NCBI RefSeq assembly: GCF_000378405.1
Contig: NZ_KB899637.1
Span: 582,699-646,698 of the forward strand
Source of the DNA: Succinimonas amylolytica DSM 2873
GTDB taxonomy: Bacteria; Pseudomonadota; Gammaproteobacteria; Enterobacterales; Succinivibrionaceae
DNA length: 64,000 nucleotides
Direction of reading: 5' to 3'
The notes under the pieces are model-generated. The model saw only the letters and a program-made list of their open reading frames with translations. It searched no databases and had not been told where the DNA came from. The translations under genes and the position numbers were made by a program. The stretch's first letter is position 1. Each line of letters starts with the position of its first letter. Shown in pieces: positions 42,309 to 49,826 of this stretch.

Positions 42309-42359
42309 AAAAATCTCCTGATAAGTGAGTTAAAACTGTGGGCTTTGTTTTGCCCCTAC

Positions 42360-42397
42360 ACTTATCTAATGGACGAGGAAAAGGTGTTTTGACGAAA
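42360..42397 (-). promoter_or_regulatory. Conserved 39-bp element, copy 2 (primase operon)
   Basis: It matches copy 1 in ACTTATCTAATGGAC and in GGTGTTTTGACGAAA with a 7-nt variable centre. It precedes the 110-aa gene and the primase. Confidence 0.65.
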
Positions 42398-42653
42398 CGG
42401 AATGAAAAAAAGTGAAAATATTTGAATTTCTGCTCAGAAGATGAGCACTTTGAAGCAGTTAAAAAAGTCAGATTTTCCCTAATGAAATGAGATATTCGGG
42501 AAAGACATCAAATGAAAAAGTTTTAAATTTAATCGGGTTTCAAATAAATACCTGTTTAATCTCTGCTTTTGTTACTGATGAGCTTGATTTACAGAGGTAT
42601 TTATTTCATCATCGTGCTAACTGTAGAAACATTCATGAAAGAGGTTAAATTTA

Positions 42654-42935
42654 ATGAATAAACAGGAACTTATTGAAATAATCGCAGAAAAGAGTCATAC
42701 GACCAAGTCAGATAGCAAAAAGATGCTAGACGCTTTTATAGAAACTGTATCCGAAACATTAGCCCAAGGTGACAGTGTTCAGCTTATTGGCTTTGGTTCC
42801 TTTAAGACATCTGAAAGAAAGGCTCGTAGCGGACGAAACCCACGCACCGGAGAAACAGTCTCAATCCCAGCAAAGAGAGTACCTTCATTTACGGCTGGCA
42901 ATGCGTTAAAAGAAGCAGTGCAGTCAGACAAGTAA
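42654..42935 (+). CDS. HU-type DNA-binding protein
   Basis: A 93-aa protein of the HU/IHF family: MNKQELIEIIAEKSHTTKSD, GDSVQLIGFGSF, RNPRTGETVSIPAKRVPSF (the DNA-binding arm). It bends DNA as a dimer. The style is that of gammaproteobacterial HU. It is on the plus strand within the minus-strand replication block, with its own ribosome binding site (AGAGG), so it is probably expressed from the lysogen. Phages use HU-like proteins in packaging or recombination; a host-derived cargo origin is equally possible. Confidence 0.85.
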   Translation: MNKQELIEIIAEKSHTTKSDSKKMLDAFIETVSETLAQGDSVQLIGFGSFKTSERKARSGRNPRTGETVSIPAKRVPSFTAGNALKEAVQSDK

Positions 42936-42986
42936 TCACATTTAATGCACATGAGAGAGTCAAGCTTTTTTTTGTGTGTGCGTGAA

Positions 42987-43025
42987 TAAAAAAAACGTCC
43001 ATTACCAGTTATTAAGGAAATGGAC
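42987..43025 (-). terminator. Terminator of the DUF2971 gene
   Basis: On the minus strand GTCCATT (43025-43019) pairs with AATGGAC (43003-42997), followed by eight Ts. It lies 50 bp after the stop of the DUF2971 gene and keeps it apart from the primase unit. Confidence 0.75.
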
Positions 43026-43074
43026 ATTTGTATGGTAAATAAGCATTCTTACTATATTTGAATGCGATTTTTAT

Positions 43075-44136
43075 TTAACTGTTATGCAAAAAATGTAGCG
43101 GGCAATTTGAAAGGGTTATGTTCTCAGGATTAACGTTAATATTATTTTCATTTAGCAATTTTATTACTTCATCTTTCATTTTTTCGGGCGTTTCTGGTCC
43201 TAATGTAATAGACGAAAATAAATTACCGAAATTATAACATGGCTGTTCCAATTCTAAGAGAATACTGCCGTTGATTTTTACGATATCGGGTTGATGGAGG
43301 GCTACAAGCAATCGTATTTCATATTCTTTTTTAAACGACTCATGTTTTATTGTTGCTGACCACTGACACATTTCTTTTATTAAGTCTTTTTTTTCTTTGT
43401 TTTTATTTGACCAATATGCAAATTTTGATACGGCATCGAGCATTGAATTTCCGTTATCAAAATTGGGTACATATAGAATTGGTTTTATATCTACCAAATC
43501 AAAATTCTTTTGCAGCTGTGGATTGTTTCGTTCTTTAATGCTCTCAATTAAACTCATTAAACGAGACATAGGGATTTCTAAGCATATACCACATGGTTCT
43601 TTCATAGCATTCGTACCTTTTTTTACACCGTAACGTTCCCATTGAGCGGCATCATCTTTAAGTGCAGAAAAAGAAAATGAAAAAATTTTTGATGTGTAGT
43701 AGTTATATAATTTTTCGAATGCTTCTTTCTTATTTTTTTCTTTATCGTTTGATTCATTGTACATTGTTTTGTAGAATTCAAATAAAGCTCTGCCTTCTTT
43801 TTTATCATTCATATCGGTGATACGACTGAGTTTTAATGATTTTCCTGTAATAATCTTCTCTAACGTTTCGTAAGTTGTGTAATGGTACAAATTGATATTA
43901 TTGTATAAAGATTGAATTATATTTTTGAATTTTTGGGTTCTTTCAAGATACAAACATTGATGAAACACGTACAAATTGTTCAAAAAAAAGTCTTTAATTA
44001 GAGCGTTTGATTGATCTTTGAAATATTGATCTTCAAAGCTAAGTTCTTCTAGACTTTCTAGTTTTTTACATATATCTTCGGCAAAAGAAAGAAAATCATT
44101 ATTTCTCGAATCTGTCGTATTATTTTGTTCTTGCAT
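43075..44136 (-). CDS. DUF2971-like protein, probable cargo/defence
   Basis: A 353-aa protein, AT-rich against its neighbours. After a helical N-terminal 90 residues it has LYHYTTYETLEKIITGKSLK, ITDMNDKKEG, FSFSALKDDAAQWERYG, CGICLEI and YEIRLLVALHQP, the chain of motifs of DUF2971. The family recurs near phage defence genes, and its HYT/E features recall ADP-ribosyltransferase folds; the activity is not known. Its own terminator and AT content mark it as inserted between DNA polymerase and the HU gene. Confidence 0.68.
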   Translation of the reverse strand: MQEQNNTTDSRNNDFLSFAEDICKKLESLEELSFEDQYFKDQSNALIKDFFLNNLYVFHQCLYLERTQKFKNIIQSLYNNINLYHYTTYETLEKIITGKSLKLSRITDMNDKKEGRALFEFYKTMYNESNDKEKNKKEAFEKLYNYYTSKIFSFSFSALKDDAAQWERYGVKKGTNAMKEPCGICLEIPMSRLMSLIESIKERNNPQLQKNFDLVDIKPILYVPNFDNGNSMLDAVSKFAYWSNKNKEKKDLIKEMCQWSATIKHESFKKEYEIRLLVALHQPDIVKINGSILLELEQPCYNFGNLFSSITLGPETPEKMKDEVIKLLNENNINVNPENITLSNCPLHFLHNS

Positions 44137-44227
44137 TTGTATTATCCTATCCTACTAATTTAATGCACAATTAGTCCTGTATATGCGATCATTGTTATAT
44201 GCATAATAGATGCATGTAAAGTATTTT

Positions 44228-46168
44228 TTAATCTTTTTTGTAATATGGAGATGTATAACCTGCGGCCTGCAGGATCAAACCATCAGCCCAGGGAGGTGTG
44301 CGTCCCATAAGTTCACACACGGCATCAAGGCTCATATGAGGATCAGCTTCGATGACTACTTCGTCATGTATATGCATCACGATACTGCAGTGCCGGAGCG
44401 TCTGCATGGCATAGCAGAGAATGTCTCTGGCGATTGCCTGAACGATGTTTTCAACGAACTTGGGACCGTAGCTCTCAATACGTTCCCATTTCTTAGTAGC
44501 ACCAATGCCTTCATAGGTAACACTCTTACCTCCGAACTGGTTCATGCCGATGCGGGGTTTTACGTATGCGAGTTTTCTGCCAGAAGGTAAAGTTATAAAA
44601 AGCATTCCGCTTTTGAAGGAGAAGGTAAGCCCGTGTGTTTTGGTGGTGTTCCTTTTACTTACTGCTTCCATTACGGCACTGTCGACAGCCCACCAGAACT
44701 TTACGATATTAGGATTGGAATTACGCCATGCGGTAACGAGGGGCCGGAGTTCTTCTTCCTTAAGTCCCATTTCGATAGCTCCCATTGCCTTTAATGCACC
44801 GACACCTCCGCCATAACCAAGGGCCAATTCCGCAATTTTTCCTTTCTGTCTCAGATGCCCATTTACTCCGTGTTTTTCCACTGGAACTTTGAACATCTGA
44901 CTGGCACTGGCGCAATAGATATCACCACCTTTACGGAATACATCAGACCGCCATTTCTCCCCGGCAAGCCAGGCAATCACACGTGCTTCGATTGCAGAGA
45001 AGTCAGCCACATAAAACAGCTTTCCTTCAGGAGGTACGAAGGCTGTTCTGACAAGCTGGGACAGGGTATCCGGAACATCATCGTAGAGCATAGAGACAGA
45101 TTCGTAATCACCGGAGCGCACAAGAGCTCGAGCCTCATCGAGATCAGACATGCTGTTTCTTGCCAGATTCTGAAGCTGTACGATTTTGCTTGAAAACCTC
45201 CCGGTGCGATTGGCACCATAGAACCTGAATAGACCTCTGGCTCGGTTGTCAGCACATACAGCATTCTGCATTGCCTGGTATTTCTTGACGGCTGATTTGG
45301 CAAGCTGTTGCCTTAACGAAAGCACTTTGCAGAGCTCCGGTGGGGCGTTCTTCATGAGCTCTGCCACGGCTTTCTTGTCTAGAGATTCTGTCATGAGTCC
45401 GTTTTCGGCGAGCCATTCCTTCATCTGCTGTACCGAGTTGGGATTCTCCAAAGTGGTGAATTCCTTCATGGCCGTTATGAGTTCTTCCCGGGATCTGGCA
45501 TCCATGTAGATCGCCTGACGCACCAAATCCATGTCAACCAGAACCCCGCGGTCGTTGATCTGCTGATCGATGATGTATTCCTCCCAGATAAAGTCCGGTA
45601 CTGGATACCTGGAGAGACGATGCTGTATTTCCATTTCGGTTTCCACGTCTCGGAGATTGTAGCGTTTAAACGTTTCCCACTTGTCGGGAGCATGGTGGGG
45701 GAGATTGCGGGTTCTGCCACCGTTGCTCTGAGTCGGAGCGCATGGTTTGCAGAAGTAGCGGATGAGATCTTTGCCCTCCGAGAGCTTCTGTTTCTCAAGT
45801 CCCAGAACGGCACCGACACCTTCAAGAGACTGTGGCAGTCCCAGTGTCGCAGCCCACACCATGTCGCAATGCCAACCATCAGGGCTGAGATAGGTACCGG
45901 GAGTAAGTCCTAGATACCTGGAGAGACAGATCCTTTCAAAGGATGCGTTAAAGCTGTGTTTGATTATCTTCTCATCGGTGAGAGCCTTTAAAATTTCATC
46001 CGGCACCTTCTCACCGCAGGCAAGATCGTAAACCTGTACCGGTTGACCATCTACGCTGCAGGCAAAGAGTAGGATTTCAAAATCAGGTGATTCAGCGTAG
46101 CGGTACACACCGCTTTTGGTAATGTCCACGCTGGAAAATGTTTCGAGATCCAAACAGATTGATTTCAT
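44228..46168 (-). CDS. Phage DNA polymerase, family A
   Basis: A 646-aa polymerase. The 3'-5' exonuclease has CLDLETFSSVDI (Exo I), KHSFNASFER and YNLRDVETEM. The polymerase part has YVADFSAIEARVIAWLAGE (motif A), QKGKIAELALGYGGG (motif B) and HIHDEVVIEA (motif C), all key acids present. It replicates phage DNA. The C-terminus ends with GLILQAAGYTSPYYKKD. Confidence 0.93.
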   Translation of the reverse strand: MKSICLDLETFSSVDITKSGVYRYAESPDFEILLFACSVDGQPVQVYDLACGEKVPDEILKALTDEKIIKHSFNASFERICLSRYLGLTPGTYLSPDGWHCDMVWAATLGLPQSLEGVGAVLGLEKQKLSEGKDLIRYFCKPCAPTQSNGGRTRNLPHHAPDKWETFKRYNLRDVETEMEIQHRLSRYPVPDFIWEEYIIDQQINDRGVLVDMDLVRQAIYMDARSREELITAMKEFTTLENPNSVQQMKEWLAENGLMTESLDKKAVAELMKNAPPELCKVLSLRQQLAKSAVKKYQAMQNAVCADNRARGLFRFYGANRTGRFSSKIVQLQNLARNSMSDLDEARALVRSGDYESVSMLYDDVPDTLSQLVRTAFVPPEGKLFYVADFSAIEARVIAWLAGEKWRSDVFRKGGDIYCASASQMFKVPVEKHGVNGHLRQKGKIAELALGYGGGVGALKAMGAIEMGLKEEELRPLVTAWRNSNPNIVKFWWAVDSAVMEAVSKRNTTKTHGLTFSFKSGMLFITLPSGRKLAYVKPRIGMNQFGGKSVTYEGIGATKKWERIESYGPKFVENIVQAIARDILCYAMQTLRHCSIVMHIHDEVVIEADPHMSLDAVCELMGRTPPWADGLILQAAGYTSPYYKKD

Positions 46169-46233
46169 TTCAATACCTCACAAAAAAGGGTAGCAGTCAT
46201 AGCCGCCACCCTCGATAAAATAGTTAATTTTAC

Positions 46234-46365
46234 TTAGCGGAGTCGCTTCCATCTGAGCCACAGACGTGAAATCAGATACGTCGTGAACTCAAAGACAAAG
46301 GCTGCAATAATTCCGCTGAATACACCGGAGCAGAAACCGGTGATAAAGATTTCTGAAGAGTCCAT
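46234..46365 (-). CDS. Small membrane protein (43 aa)
   Basis: A short frame, MDSSEIFITGFCSGVFSGII, a hydrophobic segment of about 20 residues continuing AAFVFEF, then a positively charged end (LRWKRLR). GAGG at the end of the DUF2815 gene may serve as its ribosome site, and the genes are 3 bp apart. Possible role: membrane anchor of replication or superinfection control. The single helix and N-out/C-in charge pattern are visible; the function is not. Confidence 0.5.
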   Translation of the reverse strand: MDSSEIFITGFCSGVFSGIIAAFVFEFTTYLISRLWLRWKRLR

Positions 46366-46368
46366 GTG

Positions 46369-46920
46369 CTATCCCAGAAAATCCTCTTCATCATCTGCAG
46401 TAGCAAAGTCGCTCTCGGCACTTGCTCTGCCGCCCAGCGGTTCACCGTCCTTAATCTTCTGCAGATTGTTAAGACCGCAGGCAATACCCTTATTGCCGTT
46501 GGCATTGAATGCATAGAAACTGATGGAGGCTCTGCCGTAACAGCCGGAGTAGACTTCAGACTTGTCGAGGATTTCATTCCTGTTGGCATCAACCACACCG
46601 GGTGCTGTTGCAGAGTTCGCATTCACGAAGTAGGCATTGGCATAAGCCGGATCATCCGGACGTTCCAGATCACCATCACGTAGAGGAGTTCTGAGAGTGC
46701 TCAGAGCAGGTACAGACTTGGCGTTGCCCTTAAGCTTTGACTGACCATCACGGTAGGCCTCTTCAATGGCTGCCTTGATTTTGCCCACAGTCACGGTGTC
46801 GGACTTAGGAATGATGAGAGACACACTGAACTTCGGCTTGCCGCCTTCCATAGCCTTTGGTTCCCATACATTTGCATAAGACCATCTGGTGTTAACACCT
46901 GTAATTACTTTTGTAGCCAT
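46369..46920 (-). CDS. DUF2815 protein, likely ssDNA-binding/annealing partner
   Basis: A 183-aa protein with MATKVITGVNTRWSYANVWE, KFSVSLIIPKSDTVTV, and an acidic C-terminal tail (ATADDEEDFLG) like that of SSB proteins. DUF2815 lies between DUF2800 and DNA polymerase in many gut phages, the same order as here. A single-strand-binding role is inferred from position, OB-like beta content and tail. Confidence 0.78.
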   Translation of the reverse strand: MATKVITGVNTRWSYANVWEPKAMEGGKPKFSVSLIIPKSDTVTVGKIKAAIEEAYRDGQSKLKGNAKSVPALSTLRTPLRDGDLERPDDPAYANAYFVNANSATAPGVVDANRNEILDKSEVYSGCYGRASISFYAFNANGNKGIACGLNNLQKIKDGEPLGGRASAESDFATADDEEDFLG

Positions 46921-46923
46921 AAT

Positions 46924-48051
46924 TTATTCTTCCTTAAAATCTAAAGATGCACTTGAAACTGCCGGTCTTTTATCGCTCTCCGGTACGAGCGTTGGTTTGC
47001 CTTTCGACTTGGCAATAAGTCCTGAAAGAAGCTCATCAAATCGAGCTTTCCCGAGGAGCTTCTGCATGGCGGTGATGCCTATGAGTTTCTTCTCGAACGG
47101 ATCGAACCCTGCCTCGCATACAGCCTTGATTACCTTGTCCTCGCTGGTGAACTTTCTAACTGAACGTCCTTCCACAAGCTTCCATCCGTGCCATTCCTTA
47201 CCGCCAATGGCCTGCTTCAGAGCATATTCCTTGATGTCATTTGCCCATGCTGTAAGTTCATCAACCTGGGAAAGGATCACTTCGATTTCAATGTCCTCAA
47301 GTAGATCTGGAAGTTTGAAATCATGCTTTGACAGCAGAAGGTTGGCCTCGGCTCTGGCACGGCAGGCGTGTTTTGCTTTACAGAATCCGCACCATTCACC
47401 GGCACAGAATTTACCTTCACCGGCAAATGCCAGACTGGCTATAGGCTTCAGTGTGTTTTCAGCCCATTGGAGGAGTTCTTCCCGGGAAATCTCCCAGGTG
47501 CTGATGTTCTCCCGGCGGGGCTGATAGATGGTCATGCTGATGGTGTCGATGTCGTAAAGAACATCGAAAAGGTCGAGAGCTCCAAGGGCGTAGCACTTCA
47601 TCTGCGGATTGTTTTCAGCCTCCACAAGAACGCCCAGACCGTGTTTGTAGTCCACGATGTGCAGTGTTCCGTCAGATACGATGATGCAGTCTGCTGTACC
47701 GAAGCCCTCTGGAACCCATTGAGAAAAATCAACTCGCTGCTCAATGAGTACCTTCGGATCTGAGCAGGTTTCCTTCACTTTCTCCACGAGAGACAGCACG
47801 TGGGTGGCATAGCCGTTGGCGCAGTCATCCATTTCCTCGCTGTATCTGGTGAGGTTTGGTGTTGGATCATCCGCTTCCATTCCTAGCGCGGTTTTCAGCT
47901 TGAACTCGCAGAGCTCATGAGCTTCAGTTCCTTCAGCAGCATACTCGCTGCCGCCGTCTCCCGGAAACTGCTCACAGAGACGGACAGAAGGCGGACACAT
48001 CAGCCAGCGGTGCGATGCCGAGGCAGATAAGATTGCGTGAGAGTCAGGCAT
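46924..48051 (-). CDS. DUF2800 protein, Cas4-like PD-(D/E)XK nuclease
   Basis: From the ATG at 48051 (GGAGGGAC upstream) a 375-aa protein: SASASHRWLMCPPSVRLCEQ, EGTEAHELCEFKL, HIVDYKHGLG (the ExK-like active site), and a Cys cluster CAGEWCGFCKAKHAC that could hold an Fe-S centre as in Cas4/AddB-type nucleases. It probably makes recombination ends with DUF2815 as partner. The start overlaps the 115-aa gene by 8 bp. Confidence 0.82.
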   Translation of the reverse strand: MPDSHAILSASASHRWLMCPPSVRLCEQFPGDGGSEYAAEGTEAHELCEFKLKTALGMEADDPTPNLTRYSEEMDDCANGYATHVLSLVEKVKETCSDPKVLIEQRVDFSQWVPEGFGTADCIIVSDGTLHIVDYKHGLGVLVEAENNPQMKCYALGALDLFDVLYDIDTISMTIYQPRRENISTWEISREELLQWAENTLKPIASLAFAGEGKFCAGEWCGFCKAKHACRARAEANLLLSKHDFKLPDLLEDIEIEVILSQVDELTAWANDIKEYALKQAIGGKEWHGWKLVEGRSVRKFTSEDKVIKAVCEAGFDPFEKKLIGITAMQKLLGKARFDELLSGLIAKSKGKPTLVPESDKRPAVSSASLDFKEE

Positions 48052-48391
48052 TCTTGAGTCCCTCCGCATCTTTCAGCAGTGCTGCATAGTCATTCGGATC
48101 AATGGCTGAGAGCTTGGATGCTCCGTACTTTTCCAAAAGAGACTTCACACCTTCGCGGTTACCGCTTCTGGCAATGTCAGAAAGAATTCCGCGTACATCC
48201 TCTAGGGTAGGCTCTGGTTCTGCTGTTGCATTGTTGGTAGTAACCTCGGCGGCTGATGGCTGCGACTCATTACCGGGAACAGATTGTTCTGATGCCCCCA
48301 AGCTCTGAAGCAGAGCAGACAGTTCATTCACAGCTTCACCGATTAGTTCAGCTGCGTTCTTAAGCTTTGTAATTGTTGGTTCGATTGTCAT
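48044..48391 (-). CDS. Phage protein of unknown function (115 aa)
   Basis: From the ATG at 48391: a helical N-terminal part (KLKNAAELIGEAVNELSALL), a Ser/Thr/Pro-rich linker, and a C-terminal helical domain EDVRGILSDIARSGNREGVK with LLEKYGASKLSAIDP. The latter pattern is common in phage proteins next to DUF2800; no activity is known. It overlaps both neighbours. Confidence 0.6.
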   Translation of the reverse strand: MTIEPTITKLKNAAELIGEAVNELSALLQSLGASEQSVPGNESQPSAAEVTTNNATAEPEPTLEDVRGILSDIARSGNREGVKSLLEKYGASKLSAIDPNDYAALLKDAEGLKNA

Positions 48392-48518
48392 AAAAAACTC
48401 CATTAGATTTAAGTGTGGCAAGTGTTTTTGCCATTCGTGCTGATACTCGTGAGATTGCGGTAAGTACCGTAATCAGTTCACGATCCCTCCGTTTTGGGGA
48501 ACGATAAGCCTTTCTCAT
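48360..48518 (-). CDS. Small basic phage protein (52 aa)
   Basis: It starts MRKAYRSPKRRDRELITVLT then AISRVSARMAKTL, a start conserved in many gut phages before early genes. AAGGAGG lies at ideal distance from the ATG at 48518. It is helical and strongly basic, so it may bind nucleic acid. It is the first gene behind the third 39-bp element and overlaps the next gene in another frame. Confidence 0.65.
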   Translation of the reverse strand: MRKAYRSPKRRDRELITVLTAISRVSARMAKTLATLKSNGVFYDNRTNNYKA

Positions 48519-48546
48519 GTTTAACCTCCTTAAATTGGGTGGCCTA

Positions 48547-48585
48547 TACTTATCTAATGGGCGATAAAGGTTGAATTTGACGAAA
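48547..48585 (-). promoter_or_regulatory. Conserved 39-bp element, copy 3 (early operon)
   Basis: TACTTATCTAATGGGC and TTTGACGAAA match copies 1 and 2; the middle is more diverged. It lies 29 bp upstream of the 52-aa gene and so drives or controls the DUF2800-DUF2815-DNA polymerase unit. Confidence 0.62.
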
Positions 48586-48669
48586 CATAACTACACAATT
48601 TTCAGAAATATGTCCGACTGCTTAAAAAACAATCGGACAGCAGGTGCGGACGCCCCTGAAGTTCAATTA

Positions 48670-49164
48670 TTAGAATACTTCCGGGAACTCTTTCTTTAGG
48701 ATTTCACGGACCTTGTTCAGCCTTGAGCGGAACGTGGTACGACAAACACCTATGCGTTCGGCAATCTCGGTATCAGTCAATTCATCATCACGAAGTTTGC
48801 CTATCTTCAAGGCCTCCGGCATTAGTTCTTGCAGTCGTTTCAATAGATGATTGAGTTCATCTGCATCACATAAAAGCTCCTCCATAAGTTCAGAACCATC
48901 CACGACAACGTCCAGAAGTTCCATTTCGTCTTCTGATGAACAGTCAGTGACAGGTTCATCAAGAGATACAGTTTCTGGAAGATTCTGATGAATGCAGTCG
49001 GCACAGACCGTATCGCACTGCCACCACTTAGCTCTAGGGCATTTGCAAAGGCCATGGGCCTGCATTCGTTTACGATGGTTGCTACAATATTTCATATACT
49101 CGGCATAAGTTTCATTTGGAACCTCAATCCATTTGTTACTTGGTTTATCAAAGATTTTTGCCAT
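48670..49164 (-). CDS. Sigma-factor-like phage regulator
   Basis: A 164-aa protein. The C-terminal 50 residues form a sigma-70 region-4-type HTH (LTDTEIAERIGVCRTTFRSR). The middle is acidic, and the N-terminal part has possible zinc ligands (CSNHRKR, CKCPRAKWWQCDTVCADC). It is the outermost gene of the early block and may turn on the 39-bp element promoters; this link is inferred. Its ribosome site (AGGAG) is sealed in a hairpin (49171-49201), which suggests translational control. Confidence 0.7.
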   Translation of the reverse strand: MAKIFDKPSNKWIEVPNETYAEYMKYCSNHRKRMQAHGLCKCPRAKWWQCDTVCADCIHQNLPETVSLDEPVTDCSSEDEMELLDVVVDGSELMEELLCDADELNHLLKRLQELMPEALKIGKLRDDELTDTEIAERIGVCRTTFRSRLNKVREILKKEFPEVF

Positions 49165-49170
49165 TGCGGC

Positions 49171-49363
49171 TTCTCCTGTTCGGAAAAACCGAAGCGGAGA
49201 AAACCGTTATGGCTGAATTGTCTCGTGTACATATAAGGTCACCTCGCGGGATAGTCCCCGTTTCGGAAGTGACCAGTGGTGCATGACACCGGACTGTTAA
49301 TGAAAATTCGCCTGTTTCAGCCATGCACTCATCAATTTGCAACTTGATGAGCTTACGCAGGCG
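49171..49363 (-). promoter_or_regulatory. Structured 5' leader with ribosome-site hairpin
   Basis: Four hairpins in a row lie upstream of the sigma-like gene. On plus coordinates: TTCTCC-TTCGG/CCGAA-GGAGAA (49171-49201, AAAAA loop; the AGGAG of the gene lies inside the stem); GGTCAC (49237) with GTGACC (49269); GGTG (49278) with CACC (49287); and CGCCTG (49309) with CAGGCG (49358) enclosing CTCATCAA (49328) with TTGATGAG (49344). The set looks like a regulatory leader RNA. No known riboswitch class was recognised. Confidence 0.5.
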
Positions 49364-49469
49364 AGTGTTAAAAAATAGGTATTGCTCTTAGCTTTCTATT
49401 AGTAGCCACAAGAGCCGGTTAAATCTGACGTTTTGGAGGAGTTGTCCCATCCATTTGGTCAAGAATCAA

Positions 49470-49504
49470 ACAAAAAAAGCAGGCATCGATAAGGGTGTCT
49501 GCTT
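49470..49504 (-). terminator. Possible minus-strand terminator
   Basis: On the minus strand AAGCAG (49504-49499) pairs with CTGCTT (49482-49477) over a 16-nt loop, followed by a 7-T run. No gene is seen upstream, so it could end a small RNA read from 49.5-49.8 kb, or be a relic near the prophage right end. Confidence 0.4.
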
Positions 49505-49743
49505 GGATAACGCACTTTTGAAAATGTGATCTACTTAACAATTAATGCGAGCGGCTGATTGTACACGTTTATTGAAAGTCCGTGTGAAAATAAAACGCCC
49601 TTTGGGGCTAAGTGACGATTAATTGATAATGTCTGGTATATTTATTATTCGTTTGAGGTGAAATGTGTAAGTTTTTGATGCAAAAGTGGGCAAAATGTGA
49701 TCTTTATAAGATTTTTTGTGCTTCGAATATAAAATGTATTTTT
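49505..49743. other. AT-rich stretch near the prophage right boundary
   Basis: No gene or clear repeat is seen between the possible terminator and the promoter of the defence island. Composition changes here from phage-like to AT-rich, and gene direction switches, so the prophage edge probably falls in this interval. No sequence shared with the left edge (6200-6260) was spotted by eye. Confidence 0.4.
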
Positions 49744-49810
49744 GGTTATTGACAACCAAAACAACCGGTGATAGACTTTATTACAGTTGTTGATTTGGTT
49801 ATGAATAACC
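49744..49810 (+). promoter_or_regulatory. Promoter bracketed by two operator-like dyads
   Basis: A sigma70-type promoter, TTGACA (49749-49754), 17 bp, TAGACT (49772-49777). The -35 box sits in the dyad GGTTATTGACAACC (49744-49757), and a second, perfect dyad GGTTATGAATAACC (49797-49810) lies downstream of the start site. Centres are 53 bp apart, about five helical turns, which would allow loop-type repression of the operon that starts at 49827. Confidence 0.7.
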
Positions 49811-49826
49811 ATAAATAGAGGTAATT

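Larger units (their letters stand above)
6241..49600. mobile_element. Siphovirus prophage (HK97/lambda-type), probably defective
   Basis: A continuous set of phage genes: recombinases, lysis, tail, head, packaging and replication, nearly all on the minus strand. The left limit is set by the intron remnant before 6250 and the right limit by the change in strand and composition before 49.7 kb; both are estimates, and no att direct repeat was found by eye. Large serine integrases may leave only very short core repeats. Signs of decay are a nonsense codon in the tape measure gene, no recognisable TerS, HNH or repressor, and a read-through fusion at the methyltransferase gene. Confidence 0.8.

Noticed and set aside
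49309..49363. tRNA gene in the structured region
   Set aside because: The stems do not form a cloverleaf, and no T-loop (GTTCRANNC) or acceptor end is present.
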